In this document: positions 11,577 to 23,675 of the stretch, piece after piece
Numbering within the stretch: position 1 is the first letter of the stretch
How the letters are laid out: each line of letters opens with the position of its first letter
Notes under the pieces: model-generated
Told to the model about the DNA's origin: nothing
Databases searched by the model: none
What the model saw: the letters and a program-made list of their open reading frames with translations, nothing else
Position numbers and translations under genes: made by a program
Source of the DNA: Sympetrum striolatum
Taxonomy: Eukaryota > Arthropoda > Insecta > Odonata > Libellulidae
NCBI GenBank assembly: GCA_947579665.1
Contig: OX388349.1
Coordinates: 27,250,459-27,314,458, forward strand
Direction: 5' to 3'
DNA: 64,000 bases

Positions 11577-11736
11577 TTATTTATTTATTAATTTATTTTC
11601 AAATGACGCTGCGATTAGGCCATCACGCCTGGTGGCAGTACTAGAGAGAGAAATGCTATATTACAAAGAATTGCCTCGCATTCGCCCAAAGAAGGGTGGG
11701 AAAACCCTCCAAAAACCTCCCGCAGGCAATGAATTA
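11577..11736 (-). repeat. Retroposon 3'-end fragment with TTTA-type tail, copy 2
   Basis: A TTATTTATTAATTTATTTTC lead is followed by GACGCTGCGATTAGGCCATC, GCCTGGTGGCAG, TTGCCTCGCATTCGCCCA and then a block containing GGGTGGGAAAACCCTCC. The first ~110 bases match 8013-8128. This copy extends further into the element body on the minus strand. Confidence 0.6.
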
Positions 11737-12350
11737 CTTTAATATATATATATGCACAGTGTATAATACAACATTTATATTACAATTATTAACATTAAAA
11801 ATATTGAATAAGTGCAAATACATTTAAGCTTATTTTTAAAAGTTTTTACATTTTTTAGCATCGGCAAGAGTACTTCTCCAGGTAGGGCGTTCCATTCTCT
11901 AATTCCCCTATTGGCGAATGAATACTTCGCAATGTCTGTTTCTTTTTCGCGTTCTTTTACTATTTACTTTCATTATTACTTATATACTACACTTATTAAT
12001 TTTTTATTGAGAACATGGAGATAATTAGTCGGTGGAATTTGTGAGGCTTTCATCGGGTATCAGATATTTCAAGTCTCACTTTAATTAAGAGCAAAAAATA
12101 GGCGGAAGCAATATCGTAGAACCGCAAAGGGACCTTACCGATTCCTGTGCCACCGCAACACGGAAACAATTCCTAACCTAACAACACTGTGGCCGTTAAA
12201 CATGGCTAAGGCTACGCCTATGACAACATTTAGAGGTCGGCAGAAACAATTAACTGCGGCTTGCGTACGAGATGAGGGAGCTGGGAAGAGGAAAAGGGAG
12301 CTGTGGGAAAGGGTAGGCTGATCGATTACGGGGTGAAGTGTCCGTTGGTG
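11737..12350. other. Possible continuation of retroposon body, then GC-mixed DNA
   Basis: The segment at 11855-11960 (AGCATCGGCAAGAG, GTAGGGCGTTCCATTC, GCGAATGAATACTTCGCAAT) has the look of LINE 3' untranslated sequence lying upstream of the tail on the minus strand. No second copy of this part exists in the window to confirm it. 12120-12350 is GC-richer, with only incidental open frames. Confidence 0.25.
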
Positions 12351-12550
12351 CAAGAGGAAAAGCCACGCCTAAAGGCTGTTATCCCAAGTGGATGGAGTAT
12401 CAAGTATCAGCGCAAAACAAAGGGGTTATTAATGGAAAGAGAGCCTTCGACAAGAAGCGAAATGAAGATCTAGTGGGACCACAAAACCGCTGAAGGTCGG
12501 ATGTCGCTCGAGGAGGATGTTCCAATAGGAAAATGAAGTGCTCTATTTGT

Positions 12551-12605
12551 TAATCAATTGATAAATATACATACAACGTATATATATATATGTATCAATT
12601 GATTA
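12551..12605. repeat. Short inverted repeat
   Basis: TAATCAATTGATA at 12551 pairs with TATCAATTGATTA ending at 12605, around a TA-rich loop. It may be a tiny MITE remnant or chance in AT-rich DNA. Confidence 0.5.
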
Positions 12606-14379
12606 TATATAACGCACCGTTGTAGGATACGAAGTATAGAAAAACATATTACTGTGGGACGGTATGAACATGCGATATATAAGATTTGTTACATTACAAT
12701 GACAGCAAAGGAACTGATAACCTTTTATTTGGTAGATAAATTTTAACCTTATAATTAGAATTAGCTACTGAAAAAAGGAAGTAACATTATAATTCATGAA
12801 TAGAGACAATTATAGCTCTTTTCCATTTTGGAAATAGTTCTGATTAGAAAATGAACAAATATGTAAGGAAAGAGCTCCAATTAGTGTACATAAATCTTTG
12901 TTCAATAATACTAATCCTTAAATAACGAAATTTACGAAATGAAATGAATAATTTGAAATCAGGAAAGGATGGGAATAGATAGTTCCACCAAATGAAGGCT
13001 TCTTCCATTGATTTTATAATTTGAAATCAGTTTCCCCTTTCGGCATACTCTATATCCGTAAAGTTGTTATAATACAGTATTATATAAGACAAACGTAGAA
13101 ATGGGAATTGTCAAATATCTTTGTATTTAAAAAGCTAAGGGTTTCGACTAGTCATAGTTATTTCAATTTTTTATAATTAATGAGATATTGTAACCAGTCC
13201 TTTCGATAAATTGTTTGAATTCATCAATCAAATTTAGATTTTATTCTCTTTCATTCCCTTCTTCTTGTAGTTTAAAATTCAAAGCAATACCAAACCATTT
13301 CGTTATTCTTCTTTAAATAACTCAGCTAATCGTTTCTCTGAAGCGTCTGAGGAATTATTCTCTTTTATACTAAATATAAGGTTGTCGGTAAATGAACGGA
13401 GCGTGGGTGTGAAAATTTTACAGATATTGGCAGATTTGACGATGGACCGTAATGAAATCCTGCCGCTAATGAATGAATTTGCAATTCAAAATCAGCATAC
13501 GAAGGAAACAAAGGAAAATGTTTATATTTCATCGTCAATCACACATTCAATTGCTCATGCGAGTAACAACAACGTTATGCTACTGTAAACTACTTTTTCG
13601 GAGAGAAAGGTAGTCAATTTGTCAAATTTGTTGTTTTAGCGGCCGATGAATTGTTTTACATTTATTAATAAATCGTCTTCCATCCTTCTATTAGCAATTA
13701 ATTAACATGGAATACATTTTCTAATTCAATTCTGATAATTTCTTGTTTAGTATAGTATCTAGCAATCAGTGTAGCATCCAATAGTAATCGATGTAATCAC
13801 AATTAAGGTACATACATATGCATAGTCTTTTATTCTCTTTTAGACTCTATTTCTTTATTTTAAAATTCTTATTTATATGCAGAATTCTATCAACATTCAG
13901 GAAATATTAAAATATTTACTTACAACTTATCAGTACATATACGTTGTTGTCTTATCAGTTGCTGGCACGTTTTTAAGTTAGTGTATTTAATCTTTCAAAT
14001 GGTGTTTTAATACACATGTAACAGACATTCTTAAAATCTGTTTCTGAATGTAAATATCGAAAAATGTAATATCTCTCATTTTGACTCCTCGTGCAATTGA
14101 TAAGTAATACTGTCGCAGGTAAGATTATCAAATGAAGAAAAGGTTAAATTAGTTGACAGTTGAAAGAGCATTGAATTTCGTGAATACTTCAAAATTATTC
14201 AAAATCTGCCAAATATATTTTTGAAGAATGCTGATTGTTCGAAACTCTTGATTCCTATTTAGCATCTTTAGAATCTTAGATTACAGAATTCCCGCTGTCC
14301 AATCTTTGGCAAAAGCACTCTTCGTTAATTGGAAATGAATTTCGGAAGCTTGGAGAAATAATAAGAAACGTTTGTTACT
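12606..14379. other. AT-rich DNA without recognisable genes
   Basis: A 68-codon open frame at 13382-13588 has no recognisable domain and is preceded by neither a good acceptor nor a promoter. I see nothing else. Confidence 0.5.
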
Positions 14380-14750
14380 CAGACGATCCCACTGTTGGGA
14401 CGGGGGTTTTCATTTGCTTAATATAAATTCCAGCCCATATTTAACGTCTACAATTAGAAGTCGGATTCCCCGAATTTAATATCAGCGTCCCGAGATTCTG
14501 AAGAAAATTTATATCTCGGCAGGCATTTCCATAATAACCCAACAAACATTTAATGACTTGCGTTAGAGGCGTGGTCGTGTAATGGATGCGACAAACCCCA
14601 CTCTTCCCCCGCCATCTCGTAATTACGGATAGCGATCAAGCCAGAATATTCATGAGATGCAAGTCCCCCATTTACGGTTACTGTAATTTCTCGTGACATT
14701 AAAAATGCTGTGTTTGTTCCCGCTGAAATTTCTTGGGCTAGCAAGGCCTG
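14380..14750. other. GC-richer island
   Basis: A block with many CpG and CCC/GGG runs in an AT-rich background. Its only open frame of note is 64 codons on minus (14550-14744), without a domain. Function is unknown. Confidence 0.3.
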
Positions 14751-17060
14751 AGTGATGAAATGTTCATCTCAAGCAAGAGACACTACGAAAGCTAAATTTT
14801 AAGGCATAAAAACTTTTGTTTCAGAAGAAGAAGTTATGTTTGATTATGGAGTAAATTTGATGTCCAAATGTATATGTTTAGCTACATGATAGATAGACGC
14901 TGGAAGTAATACAAAATAAAATAAAACTGACATTAAATAATTTAATACATATTGTTAGGTACTACCAACGAGAAATAAATGGATGAGTTTACCTCGCGTT
15001 TTAGGGAAAATGCCGAGCAGTATTAAAATGACTGTGTATTATTCTCTTTAAGCATTGCATGTAAATTAAACACAGAACGAGAACTATCTAAGTTGAGGAT
15101 ACCGAAGAAGAACCGAAATATTTCGGGCATATTTGGGAATAAGCGCAAACTTTCAATTATTAATAAAATCAATATTAGCAGGCGTTTAATTCAATTATTA
15201 AGTTCTGTCAATTATTAGGTTCTGTTGACACATCTAATACTTCTTATCCTATTTTTACCCAAATTTTACACGTTTTTAGCTAATAATAACGGAAAACAAT
15301 TTTTCAGTGAATTAATGAATAAATAAACCTTTTATTGAGGCAAGGTTAGGCCCAAGTTAGGCATCTCTTCTATCTAATCTCAATTGTAAATACAGGAGCA
15401 ACACTTAGAACATTAGTATTTGTGAGGAAAATCTTCTCAACTGTTGGTAGAAGATGAGAAAACCTCCACTGTGCGGGAAAACATAGAAGAGGAAGGGAAT
15501 GGAAAAATTAACCGCAAAAGCAATGTTAGTAAAGCAAAGAATTTGAGTTAGTATGATTATTTAATATTTCACTATATTTTTATATTGTAAAAAGTAAATT
15601 CTAAGAAATCGAGCAGTCGGTAACTTTTTTAACTTATTTATACATAAAAATTTTGTATCCTTAGCAATTGGAGGAAATTCAAGGATAAAGATGTGTGAAA
15701 ATATCTATCTTTGGTCTTGTTTATTTCTTTGAGCGCTATGTACCTTAGGGCTTTAAATTGCCAGCCATTTATGAGCTAATTGACCTCTTTTCCTCCGTCT
15801 GGAGGAAATTAAGTCGAAGAATTCAACATTCAAGAGATAAGCGAGGTATACTGAAAATTGGGTGCTCTAGTTTAATTTTTGCAAATGATTTATGTATATT
15901 CCGCAAGTAATATTACATGAGCATGTTAAGTTAATGATGATGATGAATATTTAAGACGCAATCAAATTTAATGCCACCTCACTCGCGTTGGACTGTAAAC
16001 TTCTTCACCTCTTTCAATTTCTCGTCAAATTACCTAGGTAAAAATTAAGGCAGGTTATTTTACTAAAAAACTAACTTTAACTAAAGGTAAATTATGCCGT
16101 TAAATAAACTAAATTCACTTATTAATAATTGACATGTATCAATACCGGGAAAGTATCAATAATAGAGAAATTTTCATGTGATATAATTTGTAGCTTAACC
16201 AGTAATCCCTATAAGTCTTAATTTATTAATCACAATGCTATGAAGAGCTAAATTTTCTCTCCGTTTTTTTTCAAAGTGTAGGATTTAATACTTATTTTAG
16301 ACCCAAAGAATCTGTGATGTAAAATTTAACCGTCCCTCTAGATTGCTTTTGTAATATACACAGTCCTTTGCATAACATTTCACACTCATTCCTATTGCTG
16401 TTTTTTGCACCCTCCACTCCTTTTTGAGATTTATCCCGAAGAGGAATAGGATTTTTTTATGATCACCATTTGCAACTGTTTTGCTCAAAAACATTATTTT
16501 CTTTCGTTTCATCAAATTTTTTGCACCATTTAAAAATTATTAGGTAACAAACAGCTTTTAATTTTCAAAGAATACATATATATTGCTACTAGCTTCATCA
16601 GCACCCTATATATGTTGGTGGAATATCGACGAAACAAGTAGCAACAAATAAATATAAAGTGGAAATCGCAAGGATGTTTACTCTCTAATTCTAATATAAC
16701 TCACAAAGTCATTCTGGATTACACCCTATTAAAACGAATGACCAGCTTGCTACCTTAGTTTACTGCATATAGATATTACGTATGTAATTGATAATGAGTT
16801 AAAAGTAAGATGGGATTTCCTTTATATCTCTATAAGGTCTATTGTAGTTCTTAATTGAAATCGCTTGATATGTAATACGTAATTTTTAGCACAATCCTGA
16901 GGATGATCCCTTCGTTACGGAATTCATTATTCAAATATAACTCGAACAAACTCGGGAGACGAGCAAAGATGAGAAAAGAGGAAATTAAATCGCAACGAAA
17001 AATTAGATTAAGGACGCTTAAGTCTATATCGCGCGAAATCTAATTAACTGCAGAAACGCC
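14751..17060. other. AT-rich DNA with one short dispersed repeat
   Basis: 15454-15497 resembles 3141-3183 (core GTGCGGGAAAACATAGAAGA). The rest has dense stops and no recognised element. Confidence 0.45.
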
Positions 17061-17930
17061 TCAGATTATTATCTCATTAAAAGCGGTTTGTCCATCCGTT
17101 CGCAGCTTTCCAATTGAATAATTCATTCCCTTTTGAAATCGAATTCCTCGAGTTTGAATAAAGTTTCGTCGGAAGAAGTAGATAGAGGGAACCCGGTAAG
17201 GACCTTCCTTCTTCCGCCTCCAAGAAAAACACTACGGGAGAGAGAAAAGGGAATGGCGGAGAAAGGAGCCAACCCTTTTTTAAAACAAAGAGAAGGAAAA
17301 CTTGAGAGGTAAGGGAGGCCCAGATACTAAAGTACGCAGAAAACAAAGGGGAGAGTGCCCCCAACCTAAAAAAATCTCTATTTCACCCGAATGAAAAAGG
17401 CAAGTCCATTCCGAAATGAAGTGAAGGACGTGGAAAATAAAGGTGCCCCTTTCGCAGTCGGAAAGTGCAGTAAAGTATTTTCCGCGCCGAGGTTTGTTTT
17501 TCCATTTCCACTTCCGGTGATAGTGGAGAGGGTGGTCGTAAAGCGAGGGGAATCGAACAAGTGTGTTGCGCCCAAAGGAGGAGAGAGGGGTAATTCAGAA
17601 GTAGGGGAGGTGGGGTGGTAAGGAGAGGGTCTGGGAGGGGAAAAAGGAAGCTGATAGGGAGGGTAATGGATTCTTCTCTGTCATCCACTCGGAGGATTGG
17701 CGTGTATTTTGAAGGAGTGGCTGCGAAGATCGGAAAAGGGCTGCGAATTGCAAAGGGGCGTCGATTTACAACGCAGGTGATGGAAATGGTTCGAAAGTGC
17801 GTGGTTGAAATCGGTTTGGTGTGGAAGAGAGTGTTTGGAGTCCCCACGCTCATCATTGCTGCTGCTATTCACTTGGAGGCATTGGAAATATTCGAACATA
17901 AAAAGGAAACCCTACGCAATATTTAGCAAT
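17060..17930. other. Large GC-richer island with the longest open frame in the window
   Basis: The plus strand is G/A-rich and the minus strand C/T-rich. The longest frame is 157 codons on minus (17383-17856), overlapped by 103 and 76 codons on plus and 72, 65 and 95 on minus. The 157-residue translation is dominated by Pro, Ser, Thr, Leu and Phe as expected from a pyrimidine-rich strand. It has no motif, signal peptide or membrane segment that I trust. Overlapping frames on both strands argue for composition rather than coding. It may be a conserved non-coding or regulatory block. Confidence 0.3.
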
Positions 17931-20490
17931 TCTTACAGAAACACTGTCGCTTTCGAACATCGTCATCAATGATGTGCTTCAACAATGTTAATTCACTATA
18001 TAGAATTCTTAGGAGTATATGAAGTGTGTATAGTAAGTAAACAGATTACATTTACAGACCTATGTATTCAACTTCGAATTTCTCGTTCATCTTCCGTTGA
18101 GGAAACCATACGTTGATAACTTCCTTAATTGAATTCCAATTTAATTTATGGCTTAAAACAGATCACTCCCAAGGTTGTACAAGAAGTGAAAGATAGTTAC
18201 TTGGCTGGCATTTAAATTCCCCGAAGTAAAGTTTAAAATGTTTAAATCCTGAATAATATTCTTCGGAAAAATAAACCTTATTGATTTTTTGTTCCGAAAC
18301 GACACAGCAACATAAAAATCTCCACCTAATAGATATGAAAAATACATTCTGATAAAGTTATCGGCACAATCTGATAAAATAAATATCAATTATAAGAAAA
18401 TTATAAATAATGTATAATTTTCTCAGAAGGCATTCGTGTATTTGAAGGTTCCTTGAATTTTTTTGATAGAATTTTACCTAATCAAAGGCCATTTTCAACA
18501 TATTTGAAAGTTATTGCACTGCTGAAACGCGTGTTTGAAAATAGGATACACAATATAAAAAACATAACAGAACAGTACGAAAGCTATGTTTTCAGTTTCT
18601 CTTAGAAGTGATTCTTAATATGCACTTAATATGGACAAGCATAGGTCGGTAAGTTTAAATAATTCCTTGATGATTGAGTGAAAACACTATCTGCTGGTAG
18701 TCATTGAAATGAATGATTATGAATGACTGAATTAATAACATATTGTTCTAACGATCTCAATGGTCAGTCAATTACCTCAGAAGTCTATGAGAGAAAACAA
18801 GAGTTTATTTTTTTGCTGCTTTACACGCAACAGAATCCCATTAATTTCAATCGTTTGACGTTTATTCCAAAAATAAACGAAAGCCTCACATATGTTGGAC
18901 TTATGTCATACATAAGAGGCTTATGCGTGTAGCAGGGGAATGAAGCTACCAAGGGTGGTGATATAAATATTCAAAAACTGCTGCACAGGGGTGTTCACCG
19001 GACTTAAAGCAAGTCAAACAGATGTTTTCAGTAAAGATGAGCATTCAATACGCAATATCTCTATTAGTTACGATACATTTAAAAAAAAAAACTTCAGAAT
19101 ATTTTCCTCGTATTACACTAAATGATTTGAAATATATATTTTACCATCATTCAAGAGAATGCAGGACTAGTTTCAATGCGTAGTATCATCATGCTTTATG
19201 GATAGTTGATGGAGATGAAGATCGTCAAAGATCAGAGATCTCTGGTTTACCCTGTTTTACACTTTATCTCAAATCACCCCGTTGCCCCTCTGCCTCCCTT
19301 CCCAAAGTGATATATACTTTCCTTCAAAATGCTGCGTACTTTCTCCTGATGATGATTCTGTGCATTAAGGAAGTCGTGTACTCTTTTGTATTGTGCGCAA
19401 GTATACATTAAAAATGTTTAAGAGTACACTTATCATTGTTATGACTTGTAATCTGCAGAAGACAAAACTTTTGACATCAATCTTTTTATCACGGTGATTG
19501 CATCAAAACCAGGGGATGATATTTGTTTCTATTGCGGAATTATTATTTACAAAAATCGTCATACAAGCTACGTTATTTCTCTGTCCGTGGAATAACACTA
19601 GGTGAGACACAAAAATATTACGTTTACTTTAGAACTTGAACTTGCTTATAAGACGTGATCAAACAAGATATTTGATAAATCGTGCGGATAATTTTCAAAA
19701 GTTACCTTGGCTCCGCTTGACAAGTGCAAGAACAGATTCATGAAAAAGGCCAGACAGATGCTTCCTTCAGAAAACGTCAAACTAAATAAAAAAGGTATTA
19801 TCACGAACTCCGTAAAATTTGATCTCTCAGGAAGCGTAATCGATACTTTAATTTTTTATTACTGAGTATCGATTTTATTCTTACAGTCCTTTTGCTATGG
19901 ATTTTCTATGGATGGATTATGGACTAAGTAGAGCCTGACATTATCGAATTTATTTTACCTCATGTAAGCCTAAATTGGGTCATTTACTGTGTTTTATTTA
20001 CAGTTTAATACCAATCCCCGATTATATATTCCACGTATACATTTCAAAGTGAAACTTTCACGAGATTTCAAAAGAATAAAGTGACTAAGTGCTCTTTTGT
20101 TACCATTTGTCATTTTTCTCTTTGACTATATGATATTATGCTATCTTAAGACTTTACTATTTAATGTTTACTTGGAAGTTCTGTAAGTCGCACTTACTAT
20201 GGCACTGGTATATATTTCACCGTTTAGAATCTACGGAAATCTCAGCTATTCTGTATTGTAATTTAGATTATTGGTGTTTGTGTTCACTTAAAACTCCGGT
20301 AACGGAATCTGAAAATTCATAACGTTGCACTTAATCAAATGTCGACGCCTCTCAGTTGACTTTTCATTTATCTATTAGTACCTATTTGTTTTGTTCTCCG
20401 ACGAGCTTGAGAAGAAATATCGATTTAGTTACACACGAATTTAATAAGAAAGAAATTCTATAAATATTTATATTATTATCATTAATTATA
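17931..20490. other. AT-rich DNA without recognisable genes
   Basis: Open frames of up to 78 codons have no motif. A partial palindrome near 18871-18922 (AAGCCTC/GAGGCTT arms) is too short to interpret. Confidence 0.5.
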
Positions 20491-20648
20491 GATGATGAAG
20501 AAGAATAATTTGTACTTTTTCCACAGTATTTTATTAAAAACAATAAAAGTAAAATAACTTGAAGGAAATTAACTAAAATTAAACTAACTAAATAAAGGAA
20601 TTTTTTAAATAAAATACTGTGGAAAAAGTACAAATTGTTCTTCATCAT
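20491..20648. repeat. Long-armed hairpin (MITE- or hairpin-RNA-like)
   Basis: The left arm at 20491-20535 and the right arm at 20609-20648 are inverted copies of ~40 bases, with a perfect core TGTACTTTTTCCACAGTATT and a two- to three-base gap near GATGAAGAA. The loop is about 73 bases and very AT-rich. Arms this similar in otherwise decayed DNA suggest a fairly recent snap-back insertion or inverted duplication. A 93-codon open frame overlapping it on minus is incidental. Confidence 0.75.
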
Positions 20649-22280
20649 GACGTATTTCCACAAGACATCGCCAGAGACTGTGAATTTTTATCAATTATAG
20701 ATTTCGGCAACAATTTATGAGAAAAATAATGAGATTAAGAGCTTTTTTTTTCAATATCTGCATCGCATCAATCAAAGATAATACGTATATGAATTGTTAG
20801 ACTCTCTTTTAAAATATATAGAATCCTTATTTAGTTCTAATTCTATTTTCTCCGTTTGGAATCAACGGGAACTTCAGCTTCATGTATATATTGCAAAATG
20901 TAAATATAAACCTTTATTTGCTTGCCACCTAATAAGATCACTACCAAATCATCTCCTCAAGACTCGATGGACCGAATCCATTTTTCGAGAATTTTCGTCG
21001 TAGGAAACGAATATTTCACAACCGCAATTCATTCAAATACGTTGTTGCGAAAGAGGCTTTTGAAGCCTCGAACCGATGCATCTCAACGGGATGGATCGTA
21101 AATTTTGTGGGAATTGGAAGCAGTGGTGGTCGGAGACGAAGTAGGATGTTTGGGGGTTGGTTTCCGATAGAGAGTGAAGAGAGGAATCTGGCGGTGGAAA
21201 GAGGAATGTCCGGACTGAAGAAGAGATGAGGAAGAGAACTCTTGAGTGCTTTGGGAAACTGAAATCCCGACACCCCCGAGGATTCCTTCCCCAAAGGAAC
21301 ACGCGTGATGGGAAGTCGTAAAAAGAGTATACGACGACGAAGGTGGTGTACATGTCGCTGGAAACCACGGAGAATATATATTCACGGCATATTTACAACG
21401 GCCTAGAAGTTGTCAGGTTTTTAACTTGAATATAAAGAGAGATAATAAATATTTCTTCTTTCAACAAATACTGAAATCTTAATCATATTCTCTGAAATAT
21501 TAATATATATCGTAGTGTGAACAACATTGAACAGGTTGAGTAAATATATATCTCTTTGTGTTTTGTTTACATTGTACTTACCATTCAGCCATTGGCAGAT
21601 CTTAATCTCAGTTTTTTAAAAAAATATCGCATCATTTAAATATATATCATTGAATCCTTGTGCTTCTAGTAAACCAAATGCTTGATTTTAAGCAATAATA
21701 ATTTATATATACATTAATTAACTTATTTATTTGACAATTCTGTATGGGATTCAACTCCCTGTGTATTCTTATGGGAGAACGTATGAGCTAGTATTCAACA
21801 ATCACCTAGATCGTCAGGGGATTTTTGTTGGGTTATTTACGATGACGAAATTATACATAATTATCCTTTACCTTACAATAGTTCATTTAATTTCGATTAA
21901 AAGTATATTTCACGACCAAAATAAAATTTTGATTACATTTTATTTCACTTGTCTCTATTTCGTAAGACTAATTTTTATAATTTAAATTTAAAAAGAAGAA
22001 AAGTCTGCAAAACATGTAAACGAGCTGTACATTATTTTTGTATGGAAGTCATTCCGAACTTTCTGTGTTTAAATCGGGCACTACCACCGAACAAAACCAT
22101 TATAGTCTTATTTTCCGTAACATAAAAGCTAGGTATGCGGAATTTGGTTGAATGCTGTGGAATACTTTTAGAGGAAAGTGTGATAGACGTGTATTTATTT
22201 CATTTAGTTTTACACAATAACGCTTTTTTATATTGTAGTATTGTTAAAATAACTTAGAATTACAGATTTTCTTCCTTTCC
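20649..22280. other. AT-rich DNA with a GC-richer island at 21010-21390
   Basis: The island is open in several minus-strand frames (92, 111 and 100 codons) that overlap in different registers. None has a domain, and composition explains them. The rest is AT-rich without features. Confidence 0.4.
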
Positions 22281-22287
22281 TTTTCAG

Positions 22288-22341
22288 AATCCTTTACTTG
22301 GAAGCCTACAGCTTTGAAGGAAGTTTCTTGTGCCGAATACG
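22288..22341 (+). CDS. Candidate 54-nt internal exon of an unrecognised gene
   Basis: The segment is preceded by an uninterrupted pyrimidine tract (TTTTCTTCCTTTCCTTTTCAG) and followed by GGTAAGGAG, a strong donor. It is open in two frames. The one with better amino-acid character reads SFTWKPTALKEVSCAEYG and would be a symmetric phase 1-1 exon. The alternative reads ILYLEAYSFEGSFLCRIR. A third frame has a stop. The segment is GC-richer than its flanks. I do not recognise the peptide and no neighbouring exon was found in the window, so it would need very long introns on both sides. Of all acceptor-donor pairs I inspected, this one has the best joint splice signals. Confidence 0.3.
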
Positions 22342-23149
22342 GTAAGGAGAGCTTGTTTTAATTTAAAATTAATTTTGTTAATGTGGGGGACATTGTCGTG
22401 CTTTGTTGTTTTCCTATAAAGGTATATAACTTATCTGATAGCGTTTTAACTTGCAGTAATGAACCTAAATTCGCTCGAAGCTTGATACTCAAGATAATTT
22501 ATAGCTTAATCAGTATGCGTTTGTATCTTAACTCAATCTATACATTAATATTCTTCTCTATGTTGTTAGAAATGGTTTTTCAGCGCACTTAAGATAAAGG
22601 CATATTTGTATATTTATCTCTTATCTCTGCCACTTTTGATTGATTAGGTCGTATTAGATTAGTCATACCTTTCATTACGGTTTTCCTGAACACTCGGAAG
22701 AATAGTTTTACAGACAACACCACACTGGTGCATTTAAACTTGTGCATAAGAGTTATCTGCAACAAAGGATAACATTGTGTTACCATATATTGTGCTGTAT
22801 CTTTGGAATGTAATTGTATAAAGCTCGAAAATGCCGCGAATCTAATACAATGGAGGAGTCGGCGTATTTTAGTTTGAGCACGCAATCGAATCGTTGAAGG
22901 TAAATACTTGTCCATGAAATTTATTTCCAAGACTACCTGTTTCAATTTACATAGTCACGCTAAGATCTACAAAAATGCAATGAAAGTTTTATAAACTCCA
23001 TTTCTTGAGAGCGGATTGCTATGTAAAGATTGCTAAATGAAACCAAAAAGCAATTATTTATGAAATAAAAATACCATAGTAAATTATATCCGTCTCTATC
23101 ATTTAAGGCGGTCATCTATTTTCTTGTCATCACACTGACCTCTGTGATA
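22342..23149. other. AT-rich DNA, no gene recognised
   Basis: A 118-codon minus frame (22589-22945) has no domain and no splice framing. It reads as a loosely basic, hydrophobic peptide and is likely a chance frame. Confidence 0.4.
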
Positions 23150-23300
23150 TTCCCACGGAAAAACGGACTTGAAAAAATGTCTGACGGGACCGGGAATCGA
23201 ACCCTGGATCTTCCTCTATCTCGGAGGCTACTTTAACCATGAAATTTAGGATTTTTTCTGGGTGCACGCTCTAATGCGCAAAGCCACCTCAACCCTTTCC
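23150..23300 (-). repeat. tRNA-derived SINE, full-head copy
   Basis: On the minus strand an A-box-like segment (GGTGGCTTTGCGCATTAGAG) is followed by a second A-like block (TGGTTAAAGTAGCC), a perfect B-box GGTTCGATTCC within CCAGGGTTCGATTCCCGG, and a tail TCCCGTCAGACATTTTTTCA ending AAGTCCGTTTTTCC. The tail motif recurs at 23440, 24850 and 59526. The spacing is too long and the stems too broken for a functional tRNA. Orientation is set by the promoter boxes. Confidence 0.65.
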
Positions 23301-23412
23301 TCTGTGATATTTTCTAAATCATCCCTCGTTGTAAATATATTGATAACTCAACTACAGTAAAATAATACATCAAAAGGAATTTAGGCATAATAAGGAAAGG
23401 GTTAAAGGTACT

Positions 23413-23480
23413 CCCAAGGAAAAACGGACATGAAAAATTCCCGGCCCCGTAGACTTTTTTCAAGTCCGTTTTCCTTGGAA
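23413..23480. repeat. Inverted pair of SINE tails
   Basis: CCAAGGAAAAACGGACATGA at 23413 is the reverse complement, with one change, of the plus-strand tail ending TTCAAGTCCGTTTTCCTTGG at 23480. Between them is CCCGGCCCCGTAGAC, matching the SINE tail CCCGTCAGAC. It looks like a truncated SINE 3' end joined to an inverted partner, giving a short snap-back. Confidence 0.6.
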
Positions 23481-23675
23481 TTTAGGCATATAAAAGTTGA
23501 CGTGTTAGAATGTATATGTACCGCATCACTGAAGCTTGAAGGCTCCCTCCCACGTAGTGGAATCACCAGAATATAATGATATACTTTTTCATTTAACATT
23601 AATTTACCATGTCCTACATCCTCCATGTATCTCACAAAACTTGAATACTTTGGTCATTACCTTCGTAACCAGTAA

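Noticed and set aside
12551..12605. Small palindrome as a regulatory operator
   Set aside because: Thirteen-base AT-rich arms with a TA loop occur readily by chance or as MITE debris. No regulatory context supports an operator.
17383..17856. 157-codon minus-strand frame, longest in the window
   Set aside because: It sits in a pyrimidine-rich strand of a GC-richer island, is overlapped by frames on both strands, has biased Pro/Ser/Leu/Phe composition and no motif. Not reported as a gene.
23190..23245. Functional tRNA gene on the minus strand
   Set aside because: The B-box is perfect but the boxes are wrongly spaced, the acceptor and anticodon stems do not form, and the tail is shared with other SINE pieces.
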